Positions 27,301 through 42,300 of a DNA stretch of 64,000 nucleotides are shown in pieces. The first letter of the stretch is position 1. Each line of letters begins with the position of its first letter. The notes beneath the pieces were generated by a model. It had not been told where the DNA came from, searched no databases, and saw nothing but the letters and a program-made list of their open reading frames with translations. The DNA lies in assembly GCA_949825045.1 (NCBI GenBank), contig OX463832.1, forward strand, positions 25,724,552 to 25,788,551, written 5' to 3'. The stretch is from Argyresthia goedartella (lineage: Eukaryota > Arthropoda > Insecta > Lepidoptera > Argyresthiidae). Position numbers and translations under genes: made by a program.

Positions 27301-30300
27301 GTAGGTACTTGTTTTACCGTGCAGCGAGCGACCGCACCCGCGGCGCTAAGCGACAACCCTAGCCATTTGAGCAAGAGTAGGTAGTTATCATGCGAACAGG
27401 GACCTAGTGAACTTACTATTTCTTATTTATACTATGACTGCAGAGAGCAGTAAGTAAGCCATCCCGGACGAGTATGATCTAGCCGGCCTATGGCTATAAT
27501 ACGAGGCCAGGATGGCACTTATGGTCGAAGCGTGTATAGTGCTTTTCTCCAAATTAAATACATTTTCTGACCAACTTGTAGTTTTATGTTCAGCTTTCCA
27601 CTTCATGAACTGTTCATAATTGTGTAAATATCTCTCCTTGGACTTGGGTGGAAGTAAATTATTTCTCGCCAATTCCGCCGCGGCTTTTAAATAGAGTGGC
27701 GTGCAATCTATCTATGTCGTAATCTGATTCATCAGGACTCATTTTTAGCTATTTTTATTCTTTCCTAAATATTTTATTTCAATGACTCAATCCCGCCAAA
27801 ATACGGGAGCGACTTTTTAAAAATTGCTTTATGTTGTTTAAGATACTGATATTATGACAATAGAATAAATACATAAATTTCGTATTAGTTTTATGTTTAT
27901 TGTGAATATTTTATTTTATTCTTCTTTTTCGTCTGTTAGTATCGAATTCCTAATTATTATCAAAATAGTAAAAATACGATTGAACTGAGTTTTCCGCCAT
28001 TTTACATCGTGCAATATAAGTGCAATTCGGACACGTCAACCTCTATGGTACCTCCTTTTTATTAAAGGCCCTTAACTGCCAATAACCTCCTTAGCTTATC
28101 TTTGAAAAAAAAAAATTGTTCTACATTTAAATATTATTATATGTAATGGGATTTCATGCTAACTTACTGAACACTTTTATAGTTCTATATTTAAATATTA
28201 TGATTTGTAATGGGTTTTCATACTTACTTACTGGACACTATTGCGTTTTCCTGGACACTTCTAAAAATTGTCCAGGATGAGTCACTTTCGGATACTATCT
28301 TCACAGAGGATACGGGAACATTTCATACTATTTTTAAGAAAACTTTCTTTACTTACTTAATCTGTGATTCATTTTTAACCTCAGATGAATAAAACTCTTT
28401 CCTAACAAACACAATGGTCCTAATGTGGTCATACATATATGCCCGAAAAACATTACCGTCCTCCTGGCGCAGACGGGAAGAAACAGCACACCCTGCAAAA
28501 GTTATGCTGATTTGCCGGACGAAATCTCCCATAGTTCGTCACCCTTTATTGCACACAAGTATAAAAGCAGTTACAATAAAAGATTAAGGGCCTTACCACA
28601 AAAAAACTGTTCAACATTTGTTTGAAAACAAAATGGGATTTGATGTTTGTTTTGAGGTTAAACGCTTTTAATATGTTTTGTGGTTACACGGTATATCTTT
28701 AAAAAGAGATTTCTTCGAGCAAACCAAACAGTTACAAGATAATTTACTCGCAAAGGCGAGCTTATCTCTGAAGATAGTTTTATCCTTAGAGCTAGCCTTT
28801 GCAAATAATTTGTCTTGTAACTGTACCACTAGTGGCCCTGTGGGCAGCAGACCTCGCTAACAGGGGGGACTGTGAACCAATTTATAGGTTAGTGTTTTAG
28901 ATTCAATCAAAATCTAGTAGTAAAGTAGCCGCACCAATAACTTTGTAAGCTACAATTTGCGATAAAATACAATCTATTGACTTTCACGAAAATACATAGT
29001 CAGGTCATAAGTTCTGTCACATGTGCAATATGAAATAATTTAGACATGTTTATTATTTATGTAAACATTTATATAGCAAAATGAACTTAATAAAACATAG
29101 ATTCTTATGGTAATAAAGTTTATTCAAAAAGTCCCCCGCGATTTTGAATACAGGCCTTTATTCTGCGCGGCCAGTCGTCTATCGCAGCACGAACGAGGTC
29201 CATGTCAATATCGGAGGCTGCCTTAATCAAGGATGCCTTGAGTGACTCCAAATCAGGATGAGGCTTTGAGCAGGCCTTTTCCTCCAAGTGTTGCCATATC
29301 TTGTAATCTAACGGACTCAAATCTGGACTGGAGGAGGGCCAGTCTTCGTGCCGGATGAAGTCGATTTCACGCGCCGCCAGCCAGTCTTGTGTGCTTTTCG
29401 CTCTATGAGCTGGCGCAGAATCTTGTTGGAATACCCAGTGCCTGTTATTAAACATGGTATGAGAAACAGGTTCCACAAGGTTCTTGAGGACTGTATTTTG
29501 ATACGCAACTGCATCGTTTTTACGCCTTTCTCACAAAAATGTACCTCAGTTAAGCCCCAATAAGAGACTCCCAACCAAACCATGAGCGAGGATGGAAAAT
29601 GACCTCGTTGGACACGCGGAATACGGTTGCTCGCTTCTTCAATGCTGTGTGCGTACACCTTATCATTTTGTTTGTTGTAGCTCTCTTCCACGGTGAAAAT
29701 TTTTTTAACCGAAAAAAGAATTTCCCGATGCTTTTTTCCCGCGTACCGCTTCAACAAAGCGCGGCATCTCTTCAGTGTCAGGTCCATCAAACGAGCGTCC
29801 ACACGATGTCCTGTTTTTCTTCGATATGCCCTAAGCCCTAAGTCTTCATTTAACACCCTTTTCACCGTGGTCCTGCTTAACCCCATCTGAAGGGCCAACA
29901 GTTTCTGCTTACGTATGGCATTTCTTTGAATTCGCGCCTTCACAGCTTTTATCACTGCTGGAGTCCTAACAGAGCGAGGGCGACCACTTCTTGACCTGTC
30001 ATCTATACTAGAGTCTTCATTGTATCGTTTTATGGTACGATAAACGAATCTTTTGGTTATATTAAAATTTTTCAGTAAGTCGAAAATCTGAATTGGCGCG
30101 TAACCGCAACGATGCAACGCAATAACTGCGACACGGTCTTCTTTAAGTGTCCACTCCATATTTAAAAATGAGGAAAATTCTAAAAAGTACACATTTTTAT
30201 TTTCATGAAAAATTCGAAATTCGAATTCAATAAACTTTTTTGTGGCCAGCGTTCTAAATTCAAAAGTTTTTATTGTGTGACAGAACTTATGACCTGACTG

Positions 30301-33300
30301 TGTAGTTATAGTCTATTTCACTCACTCTCATGGTCTGTATAGATCCTCTTTACTAACCCGTCTCCTACTTCGAAGAGTCCAAACTTGGTATGTTTTGAAA
30401 TTTTTCTTGGATTTTTAGAAAACAGGCAGCCGAAAGTTAATGGTGTAGTATATTTTTAGAACGGCTCACGAAGCCCTTTAATTTGATACCCCACACGATA
30501 GGTTTCAGAAAAAAAAAATAAAAAAAACATACAAAAAATTTATAACTCCCCCCCAAAGGGGAAAATTAAGAAAAACTCGCTTCGCTCTCTCGGTCAATTA
30601 AGTATATTTTCCGTGCAATAAAGAATATGAGTATGGTGTACATACCTGAGGTCCAACATCAGTGATCTGCAGGTTATACCCGTCGACCAGTCGGAACCTC
30701 TCATCCCTGGTCACCATCAGACTGGCCGCCGTCAGCACGGCGGGGCCACGCCTCCACAGCAGCACCAGGGAGCCTGCAAGCACAGCACCATCATCAGCAG
30801 TTGTGGAAGACCACTGTAAGGGTTCTTTTCCCATGCAGCCCAACACTTAATAATAGTTTATGTGACTGCTACATAATGGAGGGCATTAATAACCGCATGT
30901 TTGACCGGAATTGTGGCATTGATAATTGTTCTGCACTTGTTGAGCTTGTTCAATAGTACCAACTTCACAGACAAACCAGGGGCGGCACGCAGGCGAGTGT
31001 CAGCGTTCGAACTTTGAATGTCATAATTTGTCGAAAATTTATACATTATGGTCATAAATGTATGAAATAAGTTTTTTCCAAGTAGTTTAAAATTATGCTG
31101 GACGTAACGTGCAGCTTTTGGACGTAGTAAAGAGGGTTTATGATACGTGTGTACATAATAGTAGTTTATCGACACACGTATCATAAACCCTCTTTACTGC
31201 GTTCAAAAACCGCACGTTAGGATCAGCATTATGTTAAACTACTTGGTAAAAACTCGTTTCGTATCTGGAAAACTACACATTATGGTCATTATGTGTAGTT
31301 TTTCTACATATAATGACATTCAAATTTCGAACGCCGACGCCCACCCGCGTGCCGTCGCTAGTTTGTTTGTGAAGTTGGTACTGACATTCAAATTTCGAAC
31401 GCCGACGCCAGCCTGCAAGAAGTTGGTACTACAGAACAAGTTAAACAATTGCAGAGCCACAATGCCGGTCAAACATGCGGTTCCTGAACACATCAAAGAG
31501 AGCTTATGATATGTGTGTAGATAAACTAGTGTATGTAACTGTACATAATCCGGCATTAAAACTCTCGAGTGATATTATTATGAAAGTCACATAAACTACC
31601 ATTATGTGACTGCTGCATAATGGAGGGCATTAATACTCGAGAGTGGGTTTATGAAACGAGCCGAAGGCGAGTTTCATAATAATATCACTCGAGAGTTTTA
31701 TTCACATATGCACGGCGAGAGGGAAGGTCGCAGTATTATCGAGGTACCAGATTGAAGACGTCTCTTGTTATCACCATCGACCGAAAAAAACAAATAGCCT
31801 TACTTCTATTGTATCGACGTCGTCAACAACATAAGACACGAGAGAGAATATATTGGATCCATTGATCACTAGTCTCATCCCATAAGGCAGGCCGTACTTC
31901 TGCTAATAAAATCAACACATCATCGTCAATGTCGTTTCCGTTATATATTCTGCTAAAAACGAGGGCCTGTGATATTAGCGGTCGAATCACATTGCCCACA
32001 CACGCCGTGCTGTTTTGCGCCCGTGTTCCTGTGAACGCGTCTATTCTATACAAGTCAATACATCACTGCAAAGATGGGTACAGTACCCGGCTTATAAGTT
32101 GGACCAAAATGGCGGCGTTTGCGCAGGGTAAATGTATCTAAAAGAGTCAATTTTACCTGCGCAGACGCCGCCATTTGGTCAAACTTATACGCCACGCATT
32201 ATACCGCTTCAAAAACGTGATTACAGTGGATAAGCACGGACGAGTCACGGTCACGGCATGGTCGCCGCGCCATTTGCAAGTTCTCATAGTAGTTCCCACA
32301 TTACTACTTACACGACACCGTAGACGCGCCGTAACCGGGTGCATGTGAAAAGGCACTTATGGTTGTAAGGATCACGGCGCCCCAGAAATAACACAAAGCC
32401 ATAAAGTCGAGTAAGGAGCAACCAATAAGATCTGTTAAGTGGATGACATTTCGGGAACTCCGTGGGAATGGGGGCCCTGAACACTTCCTCCGAACGCAGT
32501 TATGGTAAAGACGGTATTGGGAATGATACAGAATGTCCAACAACATTGCTAAACGGTACTGTAAGGTTCGATATTTATTTATGCGATTATATTGTATACG
32601 GGCCTCTTTAGAGTGGGTGTCACTTTGATACTGTTACTTATTTTGTAGTTTTAAAAAGAAAGAGGCTTGGATGTGAGAAGTCAATGTGACACACTTCACC
32701 TTAGGCTTCGGCCAGCGACTGAGCTAAATTATAGTGAGGATTAGCGTAATGGCTATCGAGGCAGTTGTGGATCCCTTTTATACAAAGTGTAATTAAACAA
32801 ATAAATACAAACAAACAATTAAAACCTAAGTCTTTATATTTACAAAATGCAAGTAGGCAGTGGTCGTATAGTGGTTAGGAGTACTACAGTACCATTCAGC
32901 ACCAAAGTTTTATTCCGTGCCGCAACATGACGGGTAATTTTTATTTCAATGATAACCGACCCCCAAAAGAATAGACTACCCAAAGAAAAGGTCAGCAACG
33001 ATTGTCCGTTGCAAATACTCAAGTTCTGTAAATCAGCCAAGCAATGGCGGATCCTGCATTGCCGTTTGAGGGGCTTGACCGCTGCGGGTTGGAAAAACTT
33101 AATAAATTGATGGCAATTAAACCATTGAACCTCAGGCAGAATTATTGTTGTAACATAAAGTTTGTCACGTTCGAACTTAGATACATTTGGGCTTGAACCC
33201 CCTAGCCACGTGGCCGCAGTAGCAGATCCAGGGACGTCCCAGGAATCCGCTACCGCAGCCAAGCCATCATTTTTGATGGCTTGGCTGCAGTAGCAGTTAT

Positions 33301-36300
33301 ATAGCCCAGTTATATATAACTTTTAGAGTAACGACGTGTAGAGTAGGGTCTTGCAGAGATAGGTGCTTGGCTCTTCAAGATATCTGGAGTTATTTGAGAG
33401 CCAAAGCTCAGGACTCTTGGGCCGCCTACTCATGAAGTCAAAATCATCATCATTGGCAGCTTATTTCCACCCACAGCTGGATGTAAGCCTCCTCCATATC
33501 GTGCCAACCTCTCCGGTCCTGTGCCAGTCGAAGCCAGGTCTTCCCCGCGATGTTGGTAATACCGTCGCCCCATCTGGCTGCCGGTTGACCCACGCTCCTT
33601 CGTTCTTCTTTCGCCCACCACTTGGTCAGGGATCTACTCCACCTGCCATCACCTCGCCTCACCAAGTGCCCAGCCCACTTTGCTAGCACAATTTGTGCCT
33701 AGTGATACGATTTACGACATCTTGGACCTTAGTCTGTCGAGGTATCTCGAAGTGTTCATGAAGTAGTTTAAGAAGAATTCTGACTTCCAAATTCCGTGGC
33801 TACTCACCTAGATTCTGAACTTGGCACGGCAGCAGCAACGTGTCTCCCACCACGGTCCTGAAGGAATGCCCTCGAGACAGGAACCTCGGGCCGTCATCTG
33901 GAGAAAAAAAACATGGGTTACAAACTCCCTTTCCCCCTTCGTTTTAAACCTACAAGCCCCCTTTTTACCCTGACTTATATCTACAGAAAAATCTACGCTT
34001 TCATGCGATTCTTGATTTACTTCTTTTTGAGTTAGCGAGTAAGGGCCCAGATATATGTTTTAAGTAACAGTTATTAGGCGCCAATTCGAAAATTTTAAAC
34101 TGGATAAGTTTGAGGGTAAAACTTTAGGGATGTTTCACGTTTACGTCATTTGTTACTACTACTACACAGCTCGCTTCGATTAAAACGAGACCTTCATACC
34201 ATATAAAATATAACGCTATATTGTGTTATGTAATGTTATAATCAATTCGTTTCGTTTTTGTAGCGCTATTATAACGTTTTATTAACAAAACTGTAGGAGA
34301 AACATAACAATAAAGTTAATATAAATAAGGTGCGCTGCTGCCTGCCGTACGCTGTCTGCTGTGTGTTGTTTAGGTACCTACACTACCCGCGCGCGCAAAG
34401 CGTAAAAAGATGGACTATAACGACGGAGTGTGGGCGTGAAAGAGATGCTTTATAACGTTATGATAACGTTGTTTTGTGTGCATAGCGCTATAAAACTAAG
34501 ATAATAACGTTATGGAATTATAACGTTTTAAGACGCCTTCCATAACGCTATGATGCATAGCATTAATAATAATATAAGGATAATAACGTTATATGAAGGT
34601 CTGATTAAAACTCGATGGAATGTCTAGCTAAGGTATTTGTCGAGATGGGATTTTACTCTGAATTAAAATGTCTTTAACATAGAAAATACGCAATAGGTAA
34701 TCCGTGCAATAGAATGAATTCAATAAATCGTTCTAGAATCATCTCCAGCTGCGAGCTGTCCCGAGCAAAGATTTCTCGAAAGATCTTTGAACGGATCTGT
34801 CCAAAGTTGTCTGAATAAATCACAGCGGACCAATGAGTTTGGCTCAAAAAGTTGGCCTTTCGAGTGTGCGTAGATCGGTAAAGTTCGATTCTCGTGGCAG
34901 TGCACGGCCGACTGTTTCGTTTCCATGTTACCATTTACATATAGACACATACACTTCATCTGGCCCCACACTAGGATAGCATGTGTCTTGGGAAACAGAA
35001 ACAGCGACGTCACACGTATATAAGCGTCCGAGACCTGGGGTTTTTACTCTTTCTACCCTGCCGGGTTCGAACCCGGGACATCCCGCACAGCCTCGTGCAC
35101 AATACTACAGAGGCAACACTAAATGGCGATGTGTCAAAGGAAGATGGGCAGTTTTGTATGGGCACTGTCCCAACCACAGGAAATTTAATAGCAGGTATTA
35201 TTAAATGTTCTGTGGCCCTAATCCACCAACAAACATGATATCAGCTTAGATATTTTTGTATAAAATTATAAAAAACCGGCCAAGTACGTGTCGGACTTCG
35301 CACATTTATGGTTCAAAAAGTGCCCAACGCGGGCACGTCGGTGACGCGAACCCATGAGACTTTCCCCTACCTAAAAAAATGTGCCCAACGTGGCCAAAGG
35401 AGTTTTCACTTCAAAAACCGCTACAGCCCAAACGGCTCGACAGATTTTAAAAAATAAGTTGTCTATGGATTTGTGGAGCGTTTTAGTGAAAAGGCAATAG
35501 GTTCTACTTGTACGATACATTACTTGTACGATACAATTACTTGTACGATAAGAGACAGCCCCACTCTTTTCGCTTTTAAAAACTGTATAAAAGAGCACTT
35601 CCTCTCTCTTTTGTGATAGTTGTAGTATTTATATTATTATTATATGTAAACTATATGTACAGATTTATGTATGTATTGATACGTATTTAGTAGTGTGGTA
35701 TACGAGTATGTATTTTATTTACCGTATTTTATAGATATGTAATTTACTTATATGTATTTTATTATTGTTTAGATATTGTGCACTGCCTACCCTTTATTGA
35801 TAAAGTTTCCTGTCATGCCTTGGTTTGCTGGAAGAAATCTCTTTTTAGAGATAAGCTCGCCTTTGTACATATGTTTTATCTTAATGTATATATTTTTAAT
35901 AACTGTGTTCAATAAAGAATTATGAATTACTGAAATCGCAAAAATGAGTAAAAAGTTATTGGTGCGGCGGCAACTTTGACACGCCTTGTAAGAAACCAGG
36001 TGCATTTATAAGTTTGTAGTTTCGCCTTCGGCTCGTTTCATAATCCCACTCTCGGGTATTATAGCCCTCCATTAAGTAGCTGTCACATAAACTACTATTA
36101 TGCATACTAATGTGATTATTGCGATTAATAAGGTAGATTAAGACCATTAACACTGTGTAAGACCATTAACAGGGCCAGAAATATACCGTGTTACCACAAA
36201 AATATTAAACAGTGTTTAACTGTCCCCCATCATATGGCCATCAAAATATACAATCACATACCAAATTACTTAAAAAACATAGAGAAAGAAACACTATTCA

Positions 36301-39300
36301 TTACTTATTTAAAGAAGTTCCTCATTGAAAAATGCTATTATGATGTGAAAGAATTTTTCAATGATAAAATTAGGTAAACATTTCTAGTCGCTAATTACTT
36401 GTTCATTACATGTTATTACTAATTTAATGCTTATATAATTTACTCTTAATTTATTTATTTATTGTTAATAATAATAATCTCTACAATATTTTGTTAATTG
36501 TCTCTATACAATTTTGAACATAAATGTAATCATTTTTCAATTTTTTTTTTCAATTTTTCGTAAAATGGACAACTGGCTGTCCTTCGCATGTTGCTGTGCC
36601 CTAGCAGGGCGTCACAATGTACTCACTTTTATTCTACCACCTTGTGAAATTTTGTGACTTTGCAATAAACTATTATGAATTATGAATTATGAATTAACCT
36701 CAAAACAAACGTCAAATCCGATACATTTTTTTTAAACAAGTCTTGAACAGCGGTTTATTTTTTTGTGGTAAGGCCCCATAATGTTTACGTGTATTTTGGC
36801 TCATAGCATTTCATCTTTCACAAATTTTGTTGAAGAAATTTACCCCATCACTATAAAACTTTTGTTGAATAGGGTATCACTCTACTGGCAACGAACATGT
36901 TCGCACGAGCGGACGGCTCTCAACACCCGCTCGTGCGAGACCTGGTGCCATACCACGCGCGCCCGCCTGACCGTCGCCGCCTACCCCGAGACCTGGTTGC
37001 CGAGCCGGCAGCACCCCTGGATTGAGGCCACACAACCCGAAGAACACCTCAGCCACCCAATGACCTGGCCGTAGTCACGGCCAGAGGAAGACTCCGCGGA
37101 AGGGGGCCATTGCCCCGGGACCGCAACCCGCACCCTGGAAGGGGTGTGAGAAGATCACCAAGCTGTATCACTCTATTTGTCAAACGAGTTCGTCTTATTA
37201 AATAGCAGACCATAAAATTGTTTATCTACTCACGTGTCATAAACCCTCTTTACTGCGTCCAAAAACCACAAGTTACGACCAGCATAATGATAAACTTCTT
37301 GGTAAAAACTCATTTCTTATCTGAATATTGATACATTTTGACCATAATGTACCAAAATTTGTCAAATTATGACATTCAAATTTCGAACCCCGACGCCCAT
37401 CTGCGTGCCGCCCCTAGTTTGTCAGTGAAGTTGGTACTAATGAACAAGCTAAACATCTGCAGAGCAATGATCAATGCCACAATCCCGGTCGAACATGCGG
37501 TTCCTGAACACATCAAAGAGAGCTTATGATATATGTATAGATAAACTAATGTATGTAACTGTACATAATTAGGCATTATGTAGCAGTCACATAAACTACT
37601 AATATTCGATTTTGATTGACATCGGCTTGGCGTAGATCTGGAGGTATCCTCTCTGTATTTTCCGTCACTGTCTGCGCGACCGAAGTAGAAATGTACAGGA
37701 GGAACGATATTAGCTGTGCCAAGCTGCCTACTAATTTTGTTTGCTAGATTGTAGGTACTACTACATTTTACGGGTAATAAATAAAATAAATAGAACCAAG
37801 TACGAGTAGGTTGTCGCCGCACACGAAAGGTTCCATACCTCGCAGATTAACGAACCTCATAAGCCATTGTACACGGAAAAACGTAAAACAACAGTATTGC
37901 ATACGAGTATATCTTTTTAATTTGAAAAAAAAATAAAAAAAAATACTAGTCTGCATCGAAACTTTGAAGTAGAGTTTTGGGTATTTAGTATACACAGTCA
38001 GGTCATAAGTTCTGTCACACAATAAAAACTTTTGAATTTAGAACGCTGGCCACAAAAAAGTTTATTGAATTCGAATTTCGAATTTTTCATGAAAATAAAA
38101 ATGTGTACTCGTTAGAATTTTCCTCATTTTTAAATATGGAGTGGACACTTAAAGAAGACCAATTCAGATTTTCGACTTGCTGAAAAATTTGAATATAACC
38201 AAAAGATTAGTTTATCGTACCATAAAACGATACAATGAAGACTCTAGTGTAGATGACAGGTCAAGAAGTGGTCGCCCTCGCTCTGTTAGGACTCCAGCAG
38301 TGATAAAAGCTGTGAAGGCGCGAATTCAAAGAAATCCCATACGTAAGCAGAAACTGTTGGCCCTTCAGATGGGGTTAAGCAGGACCACGGTGAAAAGGGT
38401 GTTAAATGAAGACTTAGGGCTTAGGGCATATCGAAGAAAAACAGGACATCGTTTGGACGCTCGTTTAATGGACCTGAGACTGAAGCGATGCCGCGCTTTC
38501 TTGAAGCGGTACGCGGGAAAAAAGCATCGGGAAATTCTTTTTCGGATGAAAAAATTTTCACCGTGAAAGAGAGCTACAACAAACAAAATGATAAGGTGTA
38601 CGCACACAGCAGTGAAGAAGCGAGCAACCGTATTCCGCGTGTCCAACGAGGTTATTTTCCATCCTCGCTCATGGTATGGTTGGGAGTCTCTTATTGGGGC
38701 TTAACTGAGGTATTTTTGAGGCATTTTTGTGAGAAAGGCGTAAAAACGAATGCAGTTGTGTATCAAAATACAGTCCTCAAGAACCTTGTGGAACCTGTTT
38801 CTCATACCATGTTTAATAACAGGCACTGGGTATTCCAACAAGATTCTGCGCCAGCTCATAGAGCGAAAAGCACACAAGACTGGCTGGCGGCGCGTGAAAT
38901 CGACTTCATCCGGCACGAAGACTGGCCCTCCTCCAGTCCAGATTTGAGTCCGTTAGATTACAAGATATGGCAACACTTGGAGGAAAAGGCCTGCTCAAAG
39001 CCTCATCCTGATTTGGAGTCACTCAAGGCATCCTTGATTAAGGCAGCCGCCGATATTGACATGGACCTCGTTCGTGCTGCGATAGACGACTGGCCGCGCA
39101 GAATAAAGGCCTGTATTCAAAATCGCGGGGGTCATTTTGAATAAACTTTATTACCATAAGAATCTATGTTTTATTAAGTTCATTTTGCTATATAAATGTT
39201 TACATAAATAATAAACATGTCTAAATTATTTCATATTGCACATGTGACAGAACTTATGACCTGACTATGTATGTAAGTATTGATCTGTGTACTCATGTTA

Positions 39301-42300
39301 ACGAAACTCTTTGCTCATTGAAAGCGAAAGCGAATAGAAATTGAGTATATTTACAGAAATAATATCAAATTTGATAAAAAACATTATGTTATCTATTGTA
39401 TTTGGAATGAGCAATTATTTATCGTATAATGAGAAATAACTAAGCAAAAAACTCAATACCTGCAGTTAAAGATCTTTTCCGATAAGATCGGAAAAGTCCT
39501 GTTCACCGATAGACAATTAAAACAAAATGGCTAAGAAAATGACCATACAAACAAACTTTTCAATCGGTCAATTGTTAATTCTTAAAAATCCGTATGTTTC
39601 ATTATTCTTTGTTATGGCGGCAATAGAAATACAACCTCTGTGAAAATTTCAGCTTTCTAGCTATTTCGGTTGATCCGGTAGAGCCCGGTGACAGACTGAC
39701 AGACTGACAGACGGGCGGACAGCGGAGGCTTGGTTTGGCAACATTCGGGTAGGGAACCCTCAAAACTACTGCTTGTAAAAATTTAACATGTAATTGTAGC
39801 TTTATTATAAGGAACGCATTTAGTCCAGTGGCACGCGATACCCATTGTAAAAAGTTTCATGTAACTTTTGTATTAAAATTATTTTATATTAAGTAAGTAA
39901 TACACGCGAGCAGCGGACAACAAAACACGTTAGCAACTTGCCACTCAGCCACCAATTATAAATTACCTCACTACCGTAGTAACATAACTGCCCATAACAT
40001 ATTACATAACCAGCCACGATATTGAAAATAAATGATACATTTTGATATTGTTTCGGTATTTCGCAAGAATATCGTTAGTTACACGCCGCAATCGTACCGG
40101 AAATGCGCGTACGCCGGGAACCGGAAGTGGAGTAACTTGCCCGCCATGATGGAGTTTCGAAGCGTCCGTTTCCGGCGCAGTTACTGATCTTTATTCGGTC
40201 CGATTTCACTGATGTGAGAAAAAGATTTGAGCAAAGATATTCTTATACACGGTGTCCTATAGTCAACATGAAGCGAGTACCAGTATATAGGCCCGCTTAT
40301 TAGGGTACGGTTCCCTATGGGTGCCAAACGGGACCCTATGACTAAGCCTCCGCTGTCCATCCGTCCGTCTGTCACCAGGCTGTATCTCATGATCCGTGAT
40401 AGTTAGACAGATGAAATTTTCACCGATGATGTATTTCTGTTGCCGCTACAACTCAAAAGAAGGAGGCTCCCATACACTAATTCTTTATATACCACATATA
40501 CAAACTTATGAATGCACCTGTTTACGTACATGGAGTGTGAAAGTAGCCGCACCAATAAAATTGTAAACAGCATATTGCTATGTAAAATCCAAACTCTGTT
40601 ACGTAACTATAATAATTTTGACAGTATTTTTTTATATTTTGTTAGTTAAAAAAACTTAGTTTTTATGTAAAGATATGGGTTTTTGTAACCTGAATTAAAG
40701 ATTACTATTATTATTATTATTAAACAGGGTCTGCCAAATTATTATAAAAAATACTTTGGTGATGGGAACTTTTGTAAAAACTTAAAAATGCTACACTGTT
40801 ACGTTACTAATAACTTTGACAACTTTTTTTTAATATTTTTGCGAGACCTATAAGCAGGTCAATCTACTGTTACTGGATAGACGTTGAGTTACGGGAAAAT
40901 CTATATCTTAAATAATCAAAGGTTTGTGTTTAAACGATCACCAAAAACGCACATATTTTACCACCAATAAATTCGAAACGACCGCCAGAATTAGTAAACG
41001 ACCACCAAATTGTGTTTGGATATGATCACCAAACTTCTTTTCATGTTTTGTGTACTAAAGTTTATGTTTTAAGTATTTTTTATTGTAAGAACAATAACGT
41101 TGAACATGTAAGAACATGTTCAACCTAACACGAAGGATAAAGGTGGTTTCGCTTCGGTCACCCCCTTTACCCTTCACCTAAGCTACCGCAGTATTTTGCC
41201 CTGATATTTTCTGCAACTTTTGATGATCATTTACCCATTTTGGGTAGGAAAAAAATAATTATGGTGGTCATTTAAATATTTCTCATAATTGAATGGACGT
41301 TTTAACGGTGACAGAAGACATCGTGATGAACCTTCATGGCTGCGACGATGAGCTAGTCCTCTGTCACGCAAAATGCAGGATTGACTAACTGGCTAATTGT
41401 AGGCAAAACTGCCCTTATTGGTGGGGCACAGGCCTTTACCGGGATACGCGTAAGATTAAGCCATACTCCACCACGCTGGCTCAGTGCGGGTTCGTGGAGG
41501 GTTTTGAGGACGACTACCACGTAGCGATAGTAGCCGGGACCTGCAGATTAACGTGCCATCCGAAACACTGAACGTCCGATAATGTGCTTAAGATAAATTA
41601 ATTATCATTGGTACATGGTCAGGAATCGAACCTGCGTCTCCTGTGTGTGAAATGAAAATACCATAAAAAACCTTTTACAATCCTCCAGGACCTGAAATTC
41701 TCGTAAGCCTTTGAAGACCTTTCCCTGAACTTCTTTGGTAACAAATTTTTGATGGCCAAATCGGATTCCGCCCTTAAAGGCGTAGTACATTCAATCTCCA
41801 TTTAACTCTCATTACATAGAACTCATTATAATTTATTCAATAAAATAGTTGTTCTCAACACTTTCTTTTTAGCTTTTTACTTTCAAGTTGAACGAAGTGA
41901 AAATTAAGAAAGTATTGTAATCGTAAAAAAACGAGATTGAGATTTTAATGGGGATAGGTTCTATCGTTAACTTAGTCCGAAAAAGTGAAAAAATGTCATA
42001 TGTGTATGTATGTGTGTGTGCGTGTGTATGTATGTATGTATGTATGGATGGCTGTTTTCCGTTGTCAGCTCTAGAGCCTAAACCACAAAACCGAATTAGA
42101 TGAAATTTTGTATTGGGGGTTATTTTGGAACTATCTAGGAGATTTTTTTTGTTTTTGGATAACTTGATAATTTAAGGTACCTGTCATTATATTAAATCAA
42201 ACACATTTATTAAGTTTATTCAAAAACTGGACTAACGATTTTTTTAAACTTCTCGTCGTAGTATCTCTTAATATTATCTATAACATGGCATACTCGGTTA

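Noticed and set aside
32840..33262. 140-codon minus frame
   Set aside because: No motif, repeat-like surroundings, and it runs into a hairpin.
36781..37074. 97-codon plus frame in the GC-rich island
   Set aside because: No domain recognised. Open frames are expected in GC-rich DNA.
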